From Vicinamibacteria bacterium (GTDB lineage: Bacteria > Acidobacteriota > Vicinamibacteria > Fen-336), in the NCBI GenBank assembly GCA_025923995.1, contig JAICEW010000016.1, positions 1 to 38,686 on the forward strand: a stretch of 38,686 nucleotides of DNA, read 5' to 3'. Shown here piece after piece: positions 6,222 through 14,270 of the stretch (its first letter is position 1; each line of letters begins with the position of its first letter). Position numbers and translations under genes: made by a program. Below the pieces are notes generated by a model. That model worked only from the letters and a program-made list of their open reading frames with translations, searched no databases and had not been told where the DNA came from.

Positions 6222-8309
6222 ATGTTGACTGACGGGCCGGCGAGCGGTTGGCTGGAGCGCCATGGCCCGGGAGTCGTCGCGGGCCTCTGCGGCGTCCTGA
6301 TCGCCATCGCCGTCAAGCTCGTCCTCGGCCGCCTGATGGACGAGACCGGCCTCTTCCTGCTCCTGCTCGTCGCAGTGACGGGCGCGGTCGCTCTGGGCGG
6401 GGCAGCGTCGGGTCTGGCCATCACCCTGCTGGCGGGCATGGCGACGGTCATGCTCAGCGGCTTCGCGAGCGAGCCGGTCCAGGCCTCTGACGCGATCACC
6501 CTCGCCCTCTTCCTCGCCGCCGGCGGCACCGTCAGCCTCGCCCTCGAGCGTCTGCGCCTTCCCCGGGGGCCGACGCTCCGCCCAGCGCCGCCGTCAGGGC
6601 CAACCGCCCTCGACGACGACCTGGACGCGAAGACCCACGAGCGCCGGGCGCAACTCGCGGCCCTCGATCAGCTGGGCCTGACGCTCTCCGGCCAGCTCGA
6701 CATGGCGACGCTCGCGAAGTCGGTGACCGAAGCCGGCGTGGCCATGACCGGCGCCGCGTTCGGAGCGTTGCTGTTCAAGGACGCCGCAGGCGCGTCCGCG
6801 CAGTACGTGACGGGCGCCCACGCGGGCGCCCTCGCCGACTTCCCGATGCCCCTCGACACGCATGCGTTCGGCTCGCCGTTCCGCGGCACGGTGACCCGGA
6901 GCGACGACCTCGTCGAGGACGGAAGGTTCGGTCCTGACCTGCCCTTCAAGCAGATGCCGGTGGGGCAGCAATCCGCACGCAGCTACCTGGCCGCTCCCAT
7001 CCATTCCGGCACCGGGACTTTCCATGGCGGCCTGTTCCTCGGGCATCCCGAGCCGGGCGTGTTCCGCCAGGCCGACGAGCGGCTGGTCGCGAGCCTGGCC
7101 GCGCACGCCGCCATCGCGGCGGACAACGCGCACCTGTACCGTGAAGCGCAGGAGGCGCGTGGCGCGGCCGAGGCAGCCAACCACGTCAAGGACGCCTTCC
7201 TCGCCACGCTCTCCCACGAGCTGCGGACTCCGCTGACCTCCATCGTGGGCTGGGCCAACCTGCTCAAGCTCGGGCGGCTCCCGGCGGACCAGGTGAGCGT
7301 CGCGGTCGAGACCATCCTCCGCAACGCCACCGCGCAGAGCCAGATCATCGACGAGCTGCTGGACGTGTCGCGCATCATCACCGGCAAGCTCCAGCTCGAC
7401 CTGCAGGTCGTGGACATCGGCGCCATCGTCAAGGCGGCGCTCGAGACCGTGACACCGGCCGCGGACACCAAGAAGATCCAGCTGCAGCTCATCCAGGATC
7501 CGGCGGGAAGCTTCATCCTGGGCGACCCGGAGCGCCTCCAGCAGGTGTTCTGGAACCTGCTCTTCAACGCGCTCAAGTTCACTCCCAGGAACGGGCGGGT
7601 GCGCGTGACCGTCCGGTCCGTCGGTTCCAGCGTCGACATCGTGGTGGAGGACACGGGCGTGGGCATCGACCCCGCCTTCCTCCCCCACATGTTCGAGCGC
7701 TTCACGCAGGGCGATTCCTCGAGCACGCGGGCCGCGCGCGGCCTCGGCCTCGGTCTCTCCATCGCGCGCCAGCTGGCCGAGCTGCACGGCGGCACCATTC
7801 GGGCGGACAGCCCCGGCGTCGGCTACGGCTCCACGTTCACGGTGACCTTCCCGCGCTCGCCGACGGCGGCGCCCCTGCCGGCCGAACCGGGCCTCCCTGA
7901 CGATGTGGTGGAAGACATGCCCCGGCTGGACGGCATACGGGTGCTGGTCGTGGAGGACGACGACGACGCGCGTGCGCTGCTGGAGGAGGTCCTGGGCGGC
8001 CAGGGCGCCTCGGTCCTCTCCAGCCCGACCGCTTCCAAGGCGCTCTCCATCCTCGAGCAGCAGCCGATCGACGTGCTGGTGAGCGACATCGAGATGCCCG
8101 GCATCGACGGTTATCACCTGATCCGCGAGGTCCGGTCGCGGTCCGTCGCGCAGGGGCGCGACGTCCCGGCGGCGGCTCTCAGCGCCTACGCGCGGACGGA
8201 AGATCGGCTGCGCGCCCTTCGTGCGGGATTCCAGCTACACTTGGCGAAGCCGGTGCAGCCTTCCGAGCTGGTCACCGTCGTCGCCAGCCTGGCGGCGCGG
8301 CGCAGCTAG
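6222..8309 (+). CDS. Membrane hybrid histidine kinase (DUF4118-like TM, GAF, HisKA, HATPase, REC)
   Basis: 695 residues from the ATG at 6222. Residues about 15-108 form four hydrophobic helices resembling the KdpD-type DUF4118 sensor region. A GAF domain follows (about 145-305), then the dimerisation/phosphoacceptor domain with H332 in SHELRTP. The ATPase domain has the N box (WNLLFNALKFTP), G1 (DTGVGID) and G2 (GLGLGLS). A C-terminal receiver has its phospho-Asp at D622 (VSDIEMPG). It should autophosphorylate at His in the inner membrane and pass phosphate to its own receiver and/or the NtrC-type regulator downstream. No HPt domain is visible. The gap to the next kinase is 30 bp; the two are paralogues. 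Confidence 0.93.
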   Translation: MLTDGPASGWLERHGPGVVAGLCGVLIAIAVKLVLGRLMDETGLFLLLLVAVTGAVALGGAASGLAITLLAGMATVMLSGFASEPVQASDAITLALFLAAGGTVSLALERLRLPRGPTLRPAPPSGPTALDDDLDAKTHERRAQLAALDQLGLTLSGQLDMATLAKSVTEAGVAMTGAAFGALLFKDAAGASAQYVTGAHAGALADFPMPLDTHAFGSPFRGTVTRSDDLVEDGRFGPDLPFKQMPVGQQSARSYLAAPIHSGTGTFHGGLFLGHPEPGVFRQADERLVASLAAHAAIAADNAHLYREAQEARGAAEAANHVKDAFLATLSHELRTPLTSIVGWANLLKLGRLPADQVSVAVETILRNATAQSQIIDELLDVSRIITGKLQLDLQVVDIGAIVKAALETVTPAADTKKIQLQLIQDPAGSFILGDPERLQQVFWNLLFNALKFTPRNGRVRVTVRSVGSSVDIVVEDTGVGIDPAFLPHMFERFTQGDSSSTRAARGLGLGLSIARQLAELHGGTIRADSPGVGYGSTFTVTFPRSPTAAPLPAEPGLPDDVVEDMPRLDGIRVLVVEDDDDARALLEEVLGGQGASVLSSPTASKALSILEQQPIDVLVSDIEMPGIDGYHLIREVRSRSVAQGRDVPAAALSAYARTEDRLRALRAGFQLHLAKPVQPSELVTVVASLAARRS

Positions 8310-8339
8310 CCAAGCGGACGGCCGCGAGGAGCCTCACCC

Positions 8340-9890
8340 GTGCAGGCGGCGCTTCCCCCGCAGACCGACGACGAGCTCCGCAGCTTCCTGGATGACGCGC
8401 GGCTGGGCCTCCGTCTGGTCGATCCCGACGGTCGCATCCTCTGGGCGAACGGGGCGGAGCTGGAGCTGGCCGGCTGCCTGGAGCGCGACTACGTCGGCCA
8501 CCACCTGGGCGAGTTCTTCGTGGAGCCCGGGGCGGCGGCGGAGATGCTGGCACGCCTGGCCGGACGTCAAGGCCTTTCGGGCTTCGAGACGTGCCTCCGG
8601 GCGCGGAACGGCACCATCCGCAGGGTCCTCGTCGACGGGCAGGGGCTGTTCCGCCAGGGCCGGCTCGTCCACAGCCGCTGCATCACGCGCGACGTCACGT
8701 CCCTGTTCGAAAGGGAGGAGACCGCTCGGCGTCGGGCCGAGGAGACGAGCCGACTGCAGGAGGACTTCCTGGCCCTGCTCTCGCACGAGCTGCGGGCGCC
8801 GCTGGGGACGGTGCTGCTCTGGCTCGGCCTGCTCAAGCAGGGCGAAAGCGACGCCGACGAGACGAGGCGCGCCGTGGAGATCATGGACCGCAGCGCCCGG
8901 ACCCTGGAGCAGATCGTCGAAGACCTGGTGCACGCCTCGCGCATCGCCGCGGGCGGACTCACGCTCACCCTCGAGCGCATCGACCTGGTCCGCGTCGTCC
9001 AGCAGGCGGTGGACGCCGCTCTCGGCGACGCCGCTGTCGCCGGCCTGCAGCTCATCTGCTCCGCGGGGACGGAGCCGATATGGGTGCTGGGGGATGCCGG
9101 CCGACTGCAGCAGGCGGTGTCCAACCTGCTCGCGAACGCCGTCAAGTTCACGCCGGCAGGGGGACGGGTCGACGTCTGCCTCGACGTGCGCGATCCGACG
9201 GCCCGGCTGCGCGTGAGCGACACGGGAGAGGGGATGAGCTCCGGCTTCCTGCCGTTCGCGTTCGGCAGGTTCCGCCAGCAGGACAGCACGAGCACGCGCG
9301 CCCATCACGGCCTGGGCCTGGGACTGTACGTCGTCCGGCACGTCATCGAGCACCACGGCGGACGAGTCCTGGCGGAAAGCCCCGGGCCGGCGCACGGGAG
9401 CACGTTCACCGTGCTGCTGCCCCTGGCGGACGAGGAGGCCGTCCGACTCCGCTCGCCCGTGGAGGCGCGCGCGGAAGCGGTTCTCCTGCGACCCGGGCTC
9501 AAGGTGCTGCTGGTGGACGACGAGGACGACGTGCGTGAGGCGCTCACGCGCCTGCTCGGGCAGCACGGAGCCGTCGTGGTCGGCGCCGCCTCGGCCCAGG
9601 AGGCGCGCGTGGTGCTCCAGGGCCTGCTGCCCGACGTGATCCTGAGCGACATCGCCATGCCGGTGGAGGACGGTCTCTCCTTCATCCGCAGCGTGCGGCA
9701 GCTGCCGCCCGAACGCGGCGGGCGGACGCCGGCCGCCGCGCTCTCCGCGTACGCCGGCACCGAGCACCGCAGGCAGGCGCTGGAGGCCGGCTTCGACGAG
9801 CACGTGTCCAAGCCCGTCCAGCCGCCCCACCTCCTGGCCGTCATCGCGAGGATGACCGGTGCGCCGGCGATCGCCCGGCGCACCGGATGA
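8340..9890 (+). CDS. Soluble hybrid histidine kinase (PAS, HisKA, HATPase, REC)
   Basis: 516 residues from a GTG at 8340, with GAGGAG 8 nt upstream. No membrane segment. A PAS domain occupies about residues 11-125, then HisKA with H149 (SHELRAP) and the ATPase domain with N box (NLLANAVKFTP), G1 (DTGEGMS) and G2 (GLGLGLY). The C-terminal receiver has D437 (LSDIAMP). The receiver of this protein and of the upstream kinase share the same ending (PAAALSAYA ... TE ... AGF ... KPVQP), so they arose by duplication. It lies 25 bp before the NtrC-type regulator and is probably co-transcribed with it. Cytoplasmic sensor; signal unknown. Confidence 0.93.
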   Translation: MQAALPPQTDDELRSFLDDARLGLRLVDPDGRILWANGAELELAGCLERDYVGHHLGEFFVEPGAAAEMLARLAGRQGLSGFETCLRARNGTIRRVLVDGQGLFRQGRLVHSRCITRDVTSLFEREETARRRAEETSRLQEDFLALLSHELRAPLGTVLLWLGLLKQGESDADETRRAVEIMDRSARTLEQIVEDLVHASRIAAGGLTLTLERIDLVRVVQQAVDAALGDAAVAGLQLICSAGTEPIWVLGDAGRLQQAVSNLLANAVKFTPAGGRVDVCLDVRDPTARLRVSDTGEGMSSGFLPFAFGRFRQQDSTSTRAHHGLGLGLYVVRHVIEHHGGRVLAESPGPAHGSTFTVLLPLADEEAVRLRSPVEARAEAVLLRPGLKVLLVDDEDDVREALTRLLGQHGAVVVGAASAQEARVVLQGLLPDVILSDIAMPVEDGLSFIRSVRQLPPERGGRTPAAALSAYAGTEHRRQALEAGFDEHVSKPVQPPHLLAVIARMTGAPAIARRTG

Positions 9891-9915
9891 TCCCGGCCGT
9901 GCGCGGAGAGCAGCC

Positions 9916-11250
9916 GTGACGCTGCCGCTGGCGCTCATCGTGGACGACGACCGCGGCTTCGCGCTCGGGCTCACGCGGCTCGTGCGGACCGAGGGCTTCG
10001 ACGTGGTCAGTGCGCACAGCCTGGAGGAGGCCCGCGCGCAGATCGCTTCGAGACGCCCCGACATCATCCTGGCCGACCTGCGGCTGCCCGACGGCAGCGG
10101 AGCCGACCTGCTGGGCAGCTTCGAGGGGACGGAACCCCCGGACCTCGTCCTCGTCACCGCACACGCCAGCGTCGAGACCGCGGTCGACGTCCTGCGGCGC
10201 GGCGCCGTCGACTACCTCACCAAGCCGATCGACTTCGGCCGCGTCAAGATCGCGCTGACGGCGCTCAAGCGGGCGCTGGAGCTCAAGGGGGAGGTCGGAT
10301 CCCTGCGCAGCGAGCTGCGGAGGCTGGGGAGGTTCGGTTCCCTGGTCGGCGCCTCTCCGGCCATGCAGCGGGTCTACGACATCATCGAGCGCGTGGCCGC
10401 CAGCGAAGCCCGGGTCCTGATCTCGGGCGACACCGGCACCGGCAAGGAGCTCATCGCCGAGGCCATCCACGCCCACAGCCGGCGGCGCCGCGGGCCGTTC
10501 GTGGCTGTCAACTGCGGAGCCATCTCCACCAGCCTGATCGAGAGCGAGCTGTTCGGCCACGAGCGAGGCAGCTTCACCGGAGCCGACCGGCAGCACAAGG
10601 GACACTTCGAGCGGGCCCACGGGGGAACGCTGTTCCTCGACGAGGTCACGGAAATGCCCATGGACAGCCAGGTCCGGCTGCTCCGGGTGCTCGAGGCCTC
10701 GGCGCTGACGCGAGTGGGCGGAACGACGCCGGTGACCCTCGACGTGCGAGTCCTGGCCGCCACCAACTTCCCCATCGCGCAGGCGGTGGCGGCCGGCAAG
10801 CTGCGCCAGGACCTGCTCTACCGCCTGAACGTCATCGGCATCCAGGTGCCCCCCTTGCGCGAGAGGGGCGACGACGTGGCCCTCCTGGCCGAACACTTCC
10901 TCGAAGGGCTCAACGCCGCGGCAGGATTGCGACGGCGCTTCACGGAGGCCAGCCTGGACCGCATCCGCGAGCATCCCTGGCCCGGGAACGTTCGCGAGCT
11001 GAAGAACGTGGTGGAGCGGGCGTACGTCCTCACGGACGACGAGGTGGACGTGGAGGTGGCCTCCGCGCTGGAGCCGGATCCGTCCCCTTCCCTCCACAAC
11101 GGCGTCGGCAGCTCGCTGGGTGAATCCGAGCGCCAGCTGATCCTGGCCACCCTCGATCACTTCTCGGGCGACAAGCGCAAGGCCGCCGCCATGCTGAAGA
11201 TCAGCCTCAACACCCTCTACAGCCGCCTGCGAGAGTACAAGCTGGACTAA
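9916..11250 (+). CDS. Sigma-54-dependent NtrC-family response regulator
   Basis: 444 residues from the GTG at 9916 (GGAGAG just upstream). The receiver domain covers about 1-120 with phospho-Asp D54 ([11 protein letters not shown]) and the switch lysine in LTKP. The AAA+ domain (about 140-375) has Walker A GDTGTGKE (171-178), the sigma-54 contact loop ERGSFTGAD (217-224, a Ser variant of GAFTGA) and Walker [10 protein letters not shown] Fis-type helix-turn-helix ends the protein ([19 protein letters not shown]). Such proteins hexamerise when phosphorylated and remodel sigma-54 RNA polymerase. Two sigma-54-type promoters lie at the head of this operon and of the divergent one, so autoregulation and control of the envelope operon are likely. 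Confidence 0.95.
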   Translation: MTLPLALIVDDDRGFALGLTRLVRTEGFDVVSAHSLEEARAQIASRRPDIILADLRLPDGSGADLLGSFEGTEPPDLVLVTAHASVETAVDVLRRGAVDYLTKPIDFGRVKIALTALKRALELKGEVGSLRSELRRLGRFGSLVGASPAMQRVYDIIERVAASEARVLISGDTGTGKELIAEAIHAHSRRRRGPFVAVNCGAISTSLIESELFGHERGSFTGADRQHKGHFERAHGGTLFLDEVTEMPMDSQVRLLRVLEASALTRVGGTTPVTLDVRVLAATNFPIAQAVAAGKLRQDLLYRLNVIGIQVPPLRERGDDVALLAEHFLEGLNAAAGLRRRFTEASLDRIREHPWPGNVRELKNVVERAYVLTDDEVDVEVASALEPDPSPSLHNGVGSSLGESERQLILATLDHFSGDKRKAAAMLKISLNTLYSRLREYKLD

Positions 11251-11262
11251 CCGTTCGCGGTT
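11249..11262 (+). terminator. Small UUCG-loop hairpin at the end of the response-regulator gene
   Basis: AACCG-TTCG-CGGTT, a 5-bp stem with a UUCG tetraloop, overlapping the last base pair of the stop codon. No T-tract follows. It is a plausible 3' end for the kinase/regulator transcript, but short. Confidence 0.3.
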
Positions 11263-11285
11263 GGACCTCACCCTCCGCTCCGGCA

Positions 11286-11291
11286 TATGCT
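11286..11291 (+). promoter_or_regulatory. Possible -10 element of the secreted esterase gene
   Basis: TATGCT in a GC-rich stretch, ending 8 nt before the ATG at 11300. There is no Shine-Dalgarno sequence, so a transcript from here would be essentially leaderless. No matching -35 at 17 bp. Confidence 0.35.
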
Positions 11292-11299
11292 CGCGCGCC

Positions 11300-12208
11300 A
11301 TGAGGGCATCGCTCGTCTCCTCGCGCGCGGCGCTGGCGGCGCTGGCCCTGGCCCTGGCCGAGCCCGTCGTGGCCGCCGACGACTACGTGCTGGGCCCGGA
11401 CTCGCAGCCGCAGGCCGGCGCGCCCAAGGGGCGCATCGAGGGCCCGCTCACCTGGAAGAGCACGATCCTCGACGGGACCTCGCGCGACTACTGGATCTAC
11501 GTGCCCGCCGGCTACGACCCGAGGCAGCCGCCGGCCCTGATGGTCTTCCAGGACGGGCACAAGTACGTGGACGTGCAGGCCGAGTACCGCGTGCCGGTCG
11601 TGTTCGACAACCTGATCGCGAAGCGCGAGATGCCGCCCACCATCGGCGTCTTCGTGAACCCGGGGCACCGCGGCGCGGCGCCGCCGCAGACGCCCTGGCA
11701 CGCCGACAACCGCAGCAGCGAGTACGACCGCCTGGGTGACCTGTACGCGTCCTTCCTCATCGACGAGCTCCTGCCGGAGGTCGCGAAGCGCTACCCGTTC
11801 ACGCCCGACCCCGAGGGCCACGCCATCGCCGGCGTCAGCTCCGGCGGCATCTGCGCCTTCACCGCGGCCTGGGAGCGGCCTGACTACTTCCGCAAGGTCG
11901 TGAGCCACATCGGCAGCTTCGTGGACATCCTGGGCGGTGGCGCCTATCCCCGGCTCGTGCGCCAGAGCGGGAAGCGGCCGATCCGCGTGTTCCTGCAGGA
12001 CGGCACGAGCGACATCGACAACCGGTGGGGCAGCTGGCCGCTCGCGAACCAGCAGATGGCGGCCGCGCTCAAGTTCCGCGGCTACGACTACCGGTTCGAG
12101 ATGGGCGACGGGGGCCACACGCACACGCACGGCGGGGCGCTCCTGCCCGACACGCTGCGCTGGCTCTGGCGCGACTACCCGAAGTCGACCGACGCGCCGC
12201 GCCGCTAG
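11300..12208 (+). CDS. Secreted alpha/beta-hydrolase, enterochelin-esterase-like
   Basis: 302 residues from the ATG at 11300; the frame could open at a TTG at 11261, but the ATG directly starts a good signal peptide (about residues 1-26, ending PVVAA). The fold follows the esterase D/Fes-like family: [20 protein letters not shown], the nucleophile elbow GVSSGG with S180, a likely acid in LQDGTSD and the His in [10 protein letters not shown] near the end. It should hydrolyse an ester in the periplasm or outside the cell; the substrate cannot be told from sequence. The DUF4105 gene follows after 17 bp. Confidence 0.85.
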   Translation: MRASLVSSRAALAALALALAEPVVAADDYVLGPDSQPQAGAPKGRIEGPLTWKSTILDGTSRDYWIYVPAGYDPRQPPALMVFQDGHKYVDVQAEYRVPVVFDNLIAKREMPPTIGVFVNPGHRGAAPPQTPWHADNRSSEYDRLGDLYASFLIDELLPEVAKRYPFTPDPEGHAIAGVSSGGICAFTAAWERPDYFRKVVSHIGSFVDILGGGAYPRLVRQSGKRPIRVFLQDGTSDIDNRWGSWPLANQQMAAALKFRGYDYRFEMGDGGHTHTHGGALLPDTLRWLWRDYPKSTDAPRR

Positions 12209-12225
12209 AGGGAAGTCACCTCGCC

Positions 12226-13224
12226 ATGCGGGCGCTCCGCTGGATCGCCATCATCCTGGCCGGAGCCGGGGGCGCGGCGTTCGCCGCCTGGAGCGCCCTC
12301 GCCCTCTGGTTCGACGGGCCCGCGAGCCGGCCCCTGGCCGGCCTGTCGGCGGCCGCCTGCATCGCCGCCGCCCTCTGGCCCCTCGTCAGCCTGCGGCCTC
12401 TCACGCGCGCGCTGCCTCTCGCACTCCTGCCGTGCGCGCTCGTCCTCGCGTGGTGGCTCCGCCTGCCGCCCTCGAACGGGCGCGCATGGCTCCCCGACGT
12501 GGCGCGCACTCCCACCGCCACGCAGGAGGGCGCGATCGTGACCCTCGACGGGGTCCGGAACTTCGACTACCGCAGCCAGACCGATTACGCAGAGCACTGG
12601 GAGACGCGCCGCTACGACCTCGACGCGCTGCGCGGCCTCGACCTGTTCGTCTCGTTCTGGGGGCCGACGCTCTACGCCCACACCATCATGAGCTTCGACT
12701 TCGCGGACGGCCCGCCGCTCGCGGTGTCGATCGAGACGCGCAAGGAGCGGGGCGAGTCCTACTCGGCCGTGCGGGGCTTCTTCCGCCAGTACGAGCTCGT
12801 CTACGTGATGGCCGACGAGCGCGACGTCATCCGGCTCCGCGCCCGCTTCCGCGGCGAGCGCGTCATGCTCTACCGGCTGGCCACGCCGCCCGAGCGGGCA
12901 CGCGCGCTGCTCGAGCAGTACCTGCGCGAAGCGAGCTCCCTGGCCCGAAGTCCCGAGTGGTACAACGCCTTGACGCAGAACTGCACCACCGGGATCTGGC
13001 GCAACGTGCGCGCCATCGCCCCGCAGGTCCGTCTCGACTGGCGGCTCATCGCGAACGGCGCCCTCGACGAGCTGCTCTACGAGCGCGGCCTGGTGGACAC
13101 ACGGCTGCCGCTGCCGGAGCTGCGGGTGCTGAGCGACGTCACCGAGGCCGCCAGGCGCTGCGCCGACCGCGCCGACTTCTCGGCCTGCATCCGCGAGGGA
13201 CCACCGCTGCCGCCAGGACGGTGA
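12226..13224 (+). CDS. DUF4105 (Lnb-type) membrane-anchored periplasmic protein
   Basis: 332 residues from the ATG at 12226, 17 bp after the esterase stop with AGAGGGA in front. Two or three N-terminal hydrophobic segments (about 5-27, 37-55, 62-80) anchor it. The rest matches the DUF4105 domain: NFDYRSQTDY, FWGPTLYAHTIMSFDF, FFRQYELVYVM, and WYNALTQNCTTGIW, whose Asn-Cys is the conserved, possibly catalytic NC motif of this NlpC/P60-like family. The domain probably acts at the outer face of the membrane on an amide or ester bond; substrate unknown. C-terminal cysteines at CADRADFSAC may form a disulfide. Confidence 0.85.
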   Translation: MRALRWIAIILAGAGGAAFAAWSALALWFDGPASRPLAGLSAAACIAAALWPLVSLRPLTRALPLALLPCALVLAWWLRLPPSNGRAWLPDVARTPTATQEGAIVTLDGVRNFDYRSQTDYAEHWETRRYDLDALRGLDLFVSFWGPTLYAHTIMSFDFADGPPLAVSIETRKERGESYSAVRGFFRQYELVYVMADERDVIRLRARFRGERVMLYRLATPPERARALLEQYLREASSLARSPEWYNALTQNCTTGIWRNVRAIAPQVRLDWRLIANGALDELLYERGLVDTRLPLPELRVLSDVTEAARRCADRADFSACIREGPPLPPGR

Positions 13225-13250
13225 GGCGTCGAGCGCCGCCCCGGGGAATT

Positions 13251-13263
13251 GGACCCTGGGTCC
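13251..13263. promoter_or_regulatory. Perfect 13-bp palindrome upstream of the dienelactone hydrolase gene
   Basis: GGACCC-T-GGGTCC, lying 27 bp after the DUF4105 stop and 22 bp before a TAGAAT -10 box. It could be an operator or the remains of a terminator stem; no T-tract follows. Confidence 0.35.
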
Positions 13264-13285
13264 CATCGCCCCGCTCGCGCGCGAC

Positions 13286-13291
13286 TAGAAT
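13286..13291 (+). promoter_or_regulatory. -10 element of the dienelactone hydrolase gene
   Basis: TAGAAT, ending 30 bp before the ATG at 13322. No -35 at the right distance (TTGGAC at 13249 is 31 bp away). Confidence 0.45.
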
Positions 13292-13321
13292 GGCCGGACA
13301 CGGGCGAGCGCAGGAGGCGAC

Positions 13322-14212
13322 ATGGAGATGAAGACGGCGGCGGACTTCGACCCCGAGCTGCTCATCCTCTTCGATGCGTACGTGCACGGGGCGATCGACA
13401 GGCGCGGCTTCCTCGACCGCGCCGCGAAGTTCGCGGTCGGAGGAACGACGGCGGTCATGCTGCTCGACTCCCTCAACCCGCGGTTCGCGGAGGCCCAGCA
13501 GGTCGCCAAGGATGACGCGCGCCTGAAAGCGGAGTTCGTGGAGTATCCCTCCCCCGCCGGCTCCGGGACGATGCGCGGCTACCTGGTGAAGCCCGTCTCC
13601 GCCAAGGGCAAGCTGCCGGGCGTGCTCGTGGTGCACGAGAACCGCGGGCTCAACCCGCACATCGAGGACGTCGCGCGCCGCGTGGCGCTCGAGGGCTTCG
13701 TGGCCTTCGCCCCCGACGCGCTCTTCCCGCTGGGCGGCTACCCCGGCGAAGAGGACAAGGCGCGCGAGCAGTTCCAGAAGCTCGACCAGGCCAAGACGCG
13801 CGAGGACTTCGTGGCCGCGGCCGCCTGGTTGAAGGCGCGCCCCGAGTGCACCGGCAAGGTCGGCGTCGTCGGCTTCTGCTACGGCGGCTCGATCGCCAAC
13901 ATGCTGGCCACCAAGGTCCCGGACCTGGGAGCGGCCGTTCCCTTCTACGGCGGCCAGGCCAAGGCCGAGGACGTGCCGAGCATCAAGGCGCCGCTCCTCC
14001 TCCACTACGCCGAGAACGACGAGCGGGTGAACGCGGGCTGGCCCGCCTACGAGGCCGCGCTCAAGGCCGCGGGCGTCAAGTACGAGGCGTTCATCTACCC
14101 CGGCACGCAGCACGGCTTCAACAACGACACGACCCCGCGCTACGACAAGGCCGCGGCCGCGCTCGCGTGGCAGAGGACCATCGACTTCTTCAAGAAGAAC
14201 CTGGGCGCCTGA
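13322..14212 (+). CDS. Dienelactone hydrolase family protein, probably exported
   Basis: 296 residues from the ATG at 13322 with AGGAGG at 13312; an in-frame ATG two codons later is equally spaced for that site. The N-terminus carries a twin-arginine-like element (RRGFLDRAAKFAVGG at 27-41) and a hydrophobic stretch (to about 50), so export is likely, though the n-region is unusually long. The core is the alpha/beta-hydrolase of dienelactone hydrolases: nucleophile C186 in GFCYGG, D233 in ENDERV and H264 in GTQHGF. This arrangement resembles YghX-type proteins. It would cleave lactone or ester bonds; substrate unknown. It stands between its own -10 box and the prmA promoter. Confidence 0.9.
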   Translation: MEMKTAADFDPELLILFDAYVHGAIDRRGFLDRAAKFAVGGTTAVMLLDSLNPRFAEAQQVAKDDARLKAEFVEYPSPAGSGTMRGYLVKPVSAKGKLPGVLVVHENRGLNPHIEDVARRVALEGFVAFAPDALFPLGGYPGEEDKAREQFQKLDQAKTREDFVAAAAWLKARPECTGKVGVVGFCYGGSIANMLATKVPDLGAAVPFYGGQAKAEDVPSIKAPLLLHYAENDERVNAGWPAYEAALKAAGVKYEAFIYPGTQHGFNNDTTPRYDKAAAALAWQRTIDFFKKNLGA

Positions 14213-14224
14213 GCCCGCGGTCTC

Positions 14225-14236
14225 CGCTCCGGAGCG
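14225..14236. promoter_or_regulatory. 12-bp palindrome at the -35 position of prmA
   Basis: CGCTCCGGAGCG, perfectly symmetric, ending 5 bp before the TACAAT -10 box, i.e. where the -35 region would be. Candidate operator. Confidence 0.35.
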
Positions 14237-14241
14237 CGACG

Positions 14242-14247
14242 TACAAT
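14242..14247 (+). promoter_or_regulatory. -10 element of prmA
   Basis: TACAAT. Transcription would begin near 14255, immediately before an ATG (14256) that opens a four-codon reading frame ending TGA at 14268-14270, which overlaps the prmA GTG. Confidence 0.45.
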
Positions 14248-14255
14248 CGCTCGCG

Positions 14256-14270
14256 ATGGAGCGCGGGTGA
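14256..14270 (+). other. Four-codon upstream ORF (Met-Glu-Arg-Gly) overlapping the prmA start
   Basis: ATG GAG CGC GGG TGA. The TGA overlaps the prmA GTG as GTGA, the same arrangement used between coupled genes elsewhere in the window. It could load ribosomes on a leaderless transcript and hand them to prmA, or be coincidence. Confidence 0.3.

Noticed and set aside
4205-6529. A 774-codon minus-strand frame running through the CX6C repeat gene and far upstream
   Set aside because: Only the part from 5089 downward has a start tied to the upstream stop (ATGA), a signal peptide and ordered repeats; the rest is open only because of high G+C and overlaps better genes on both strands.
13249-13291. 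TTGGAC (13249) plus TAGAAT (13286) as a sigma-70 promoter
   Set aside because: The spacer is 31 bp, far beyond 16-19 bp. Only the -10 is kept.
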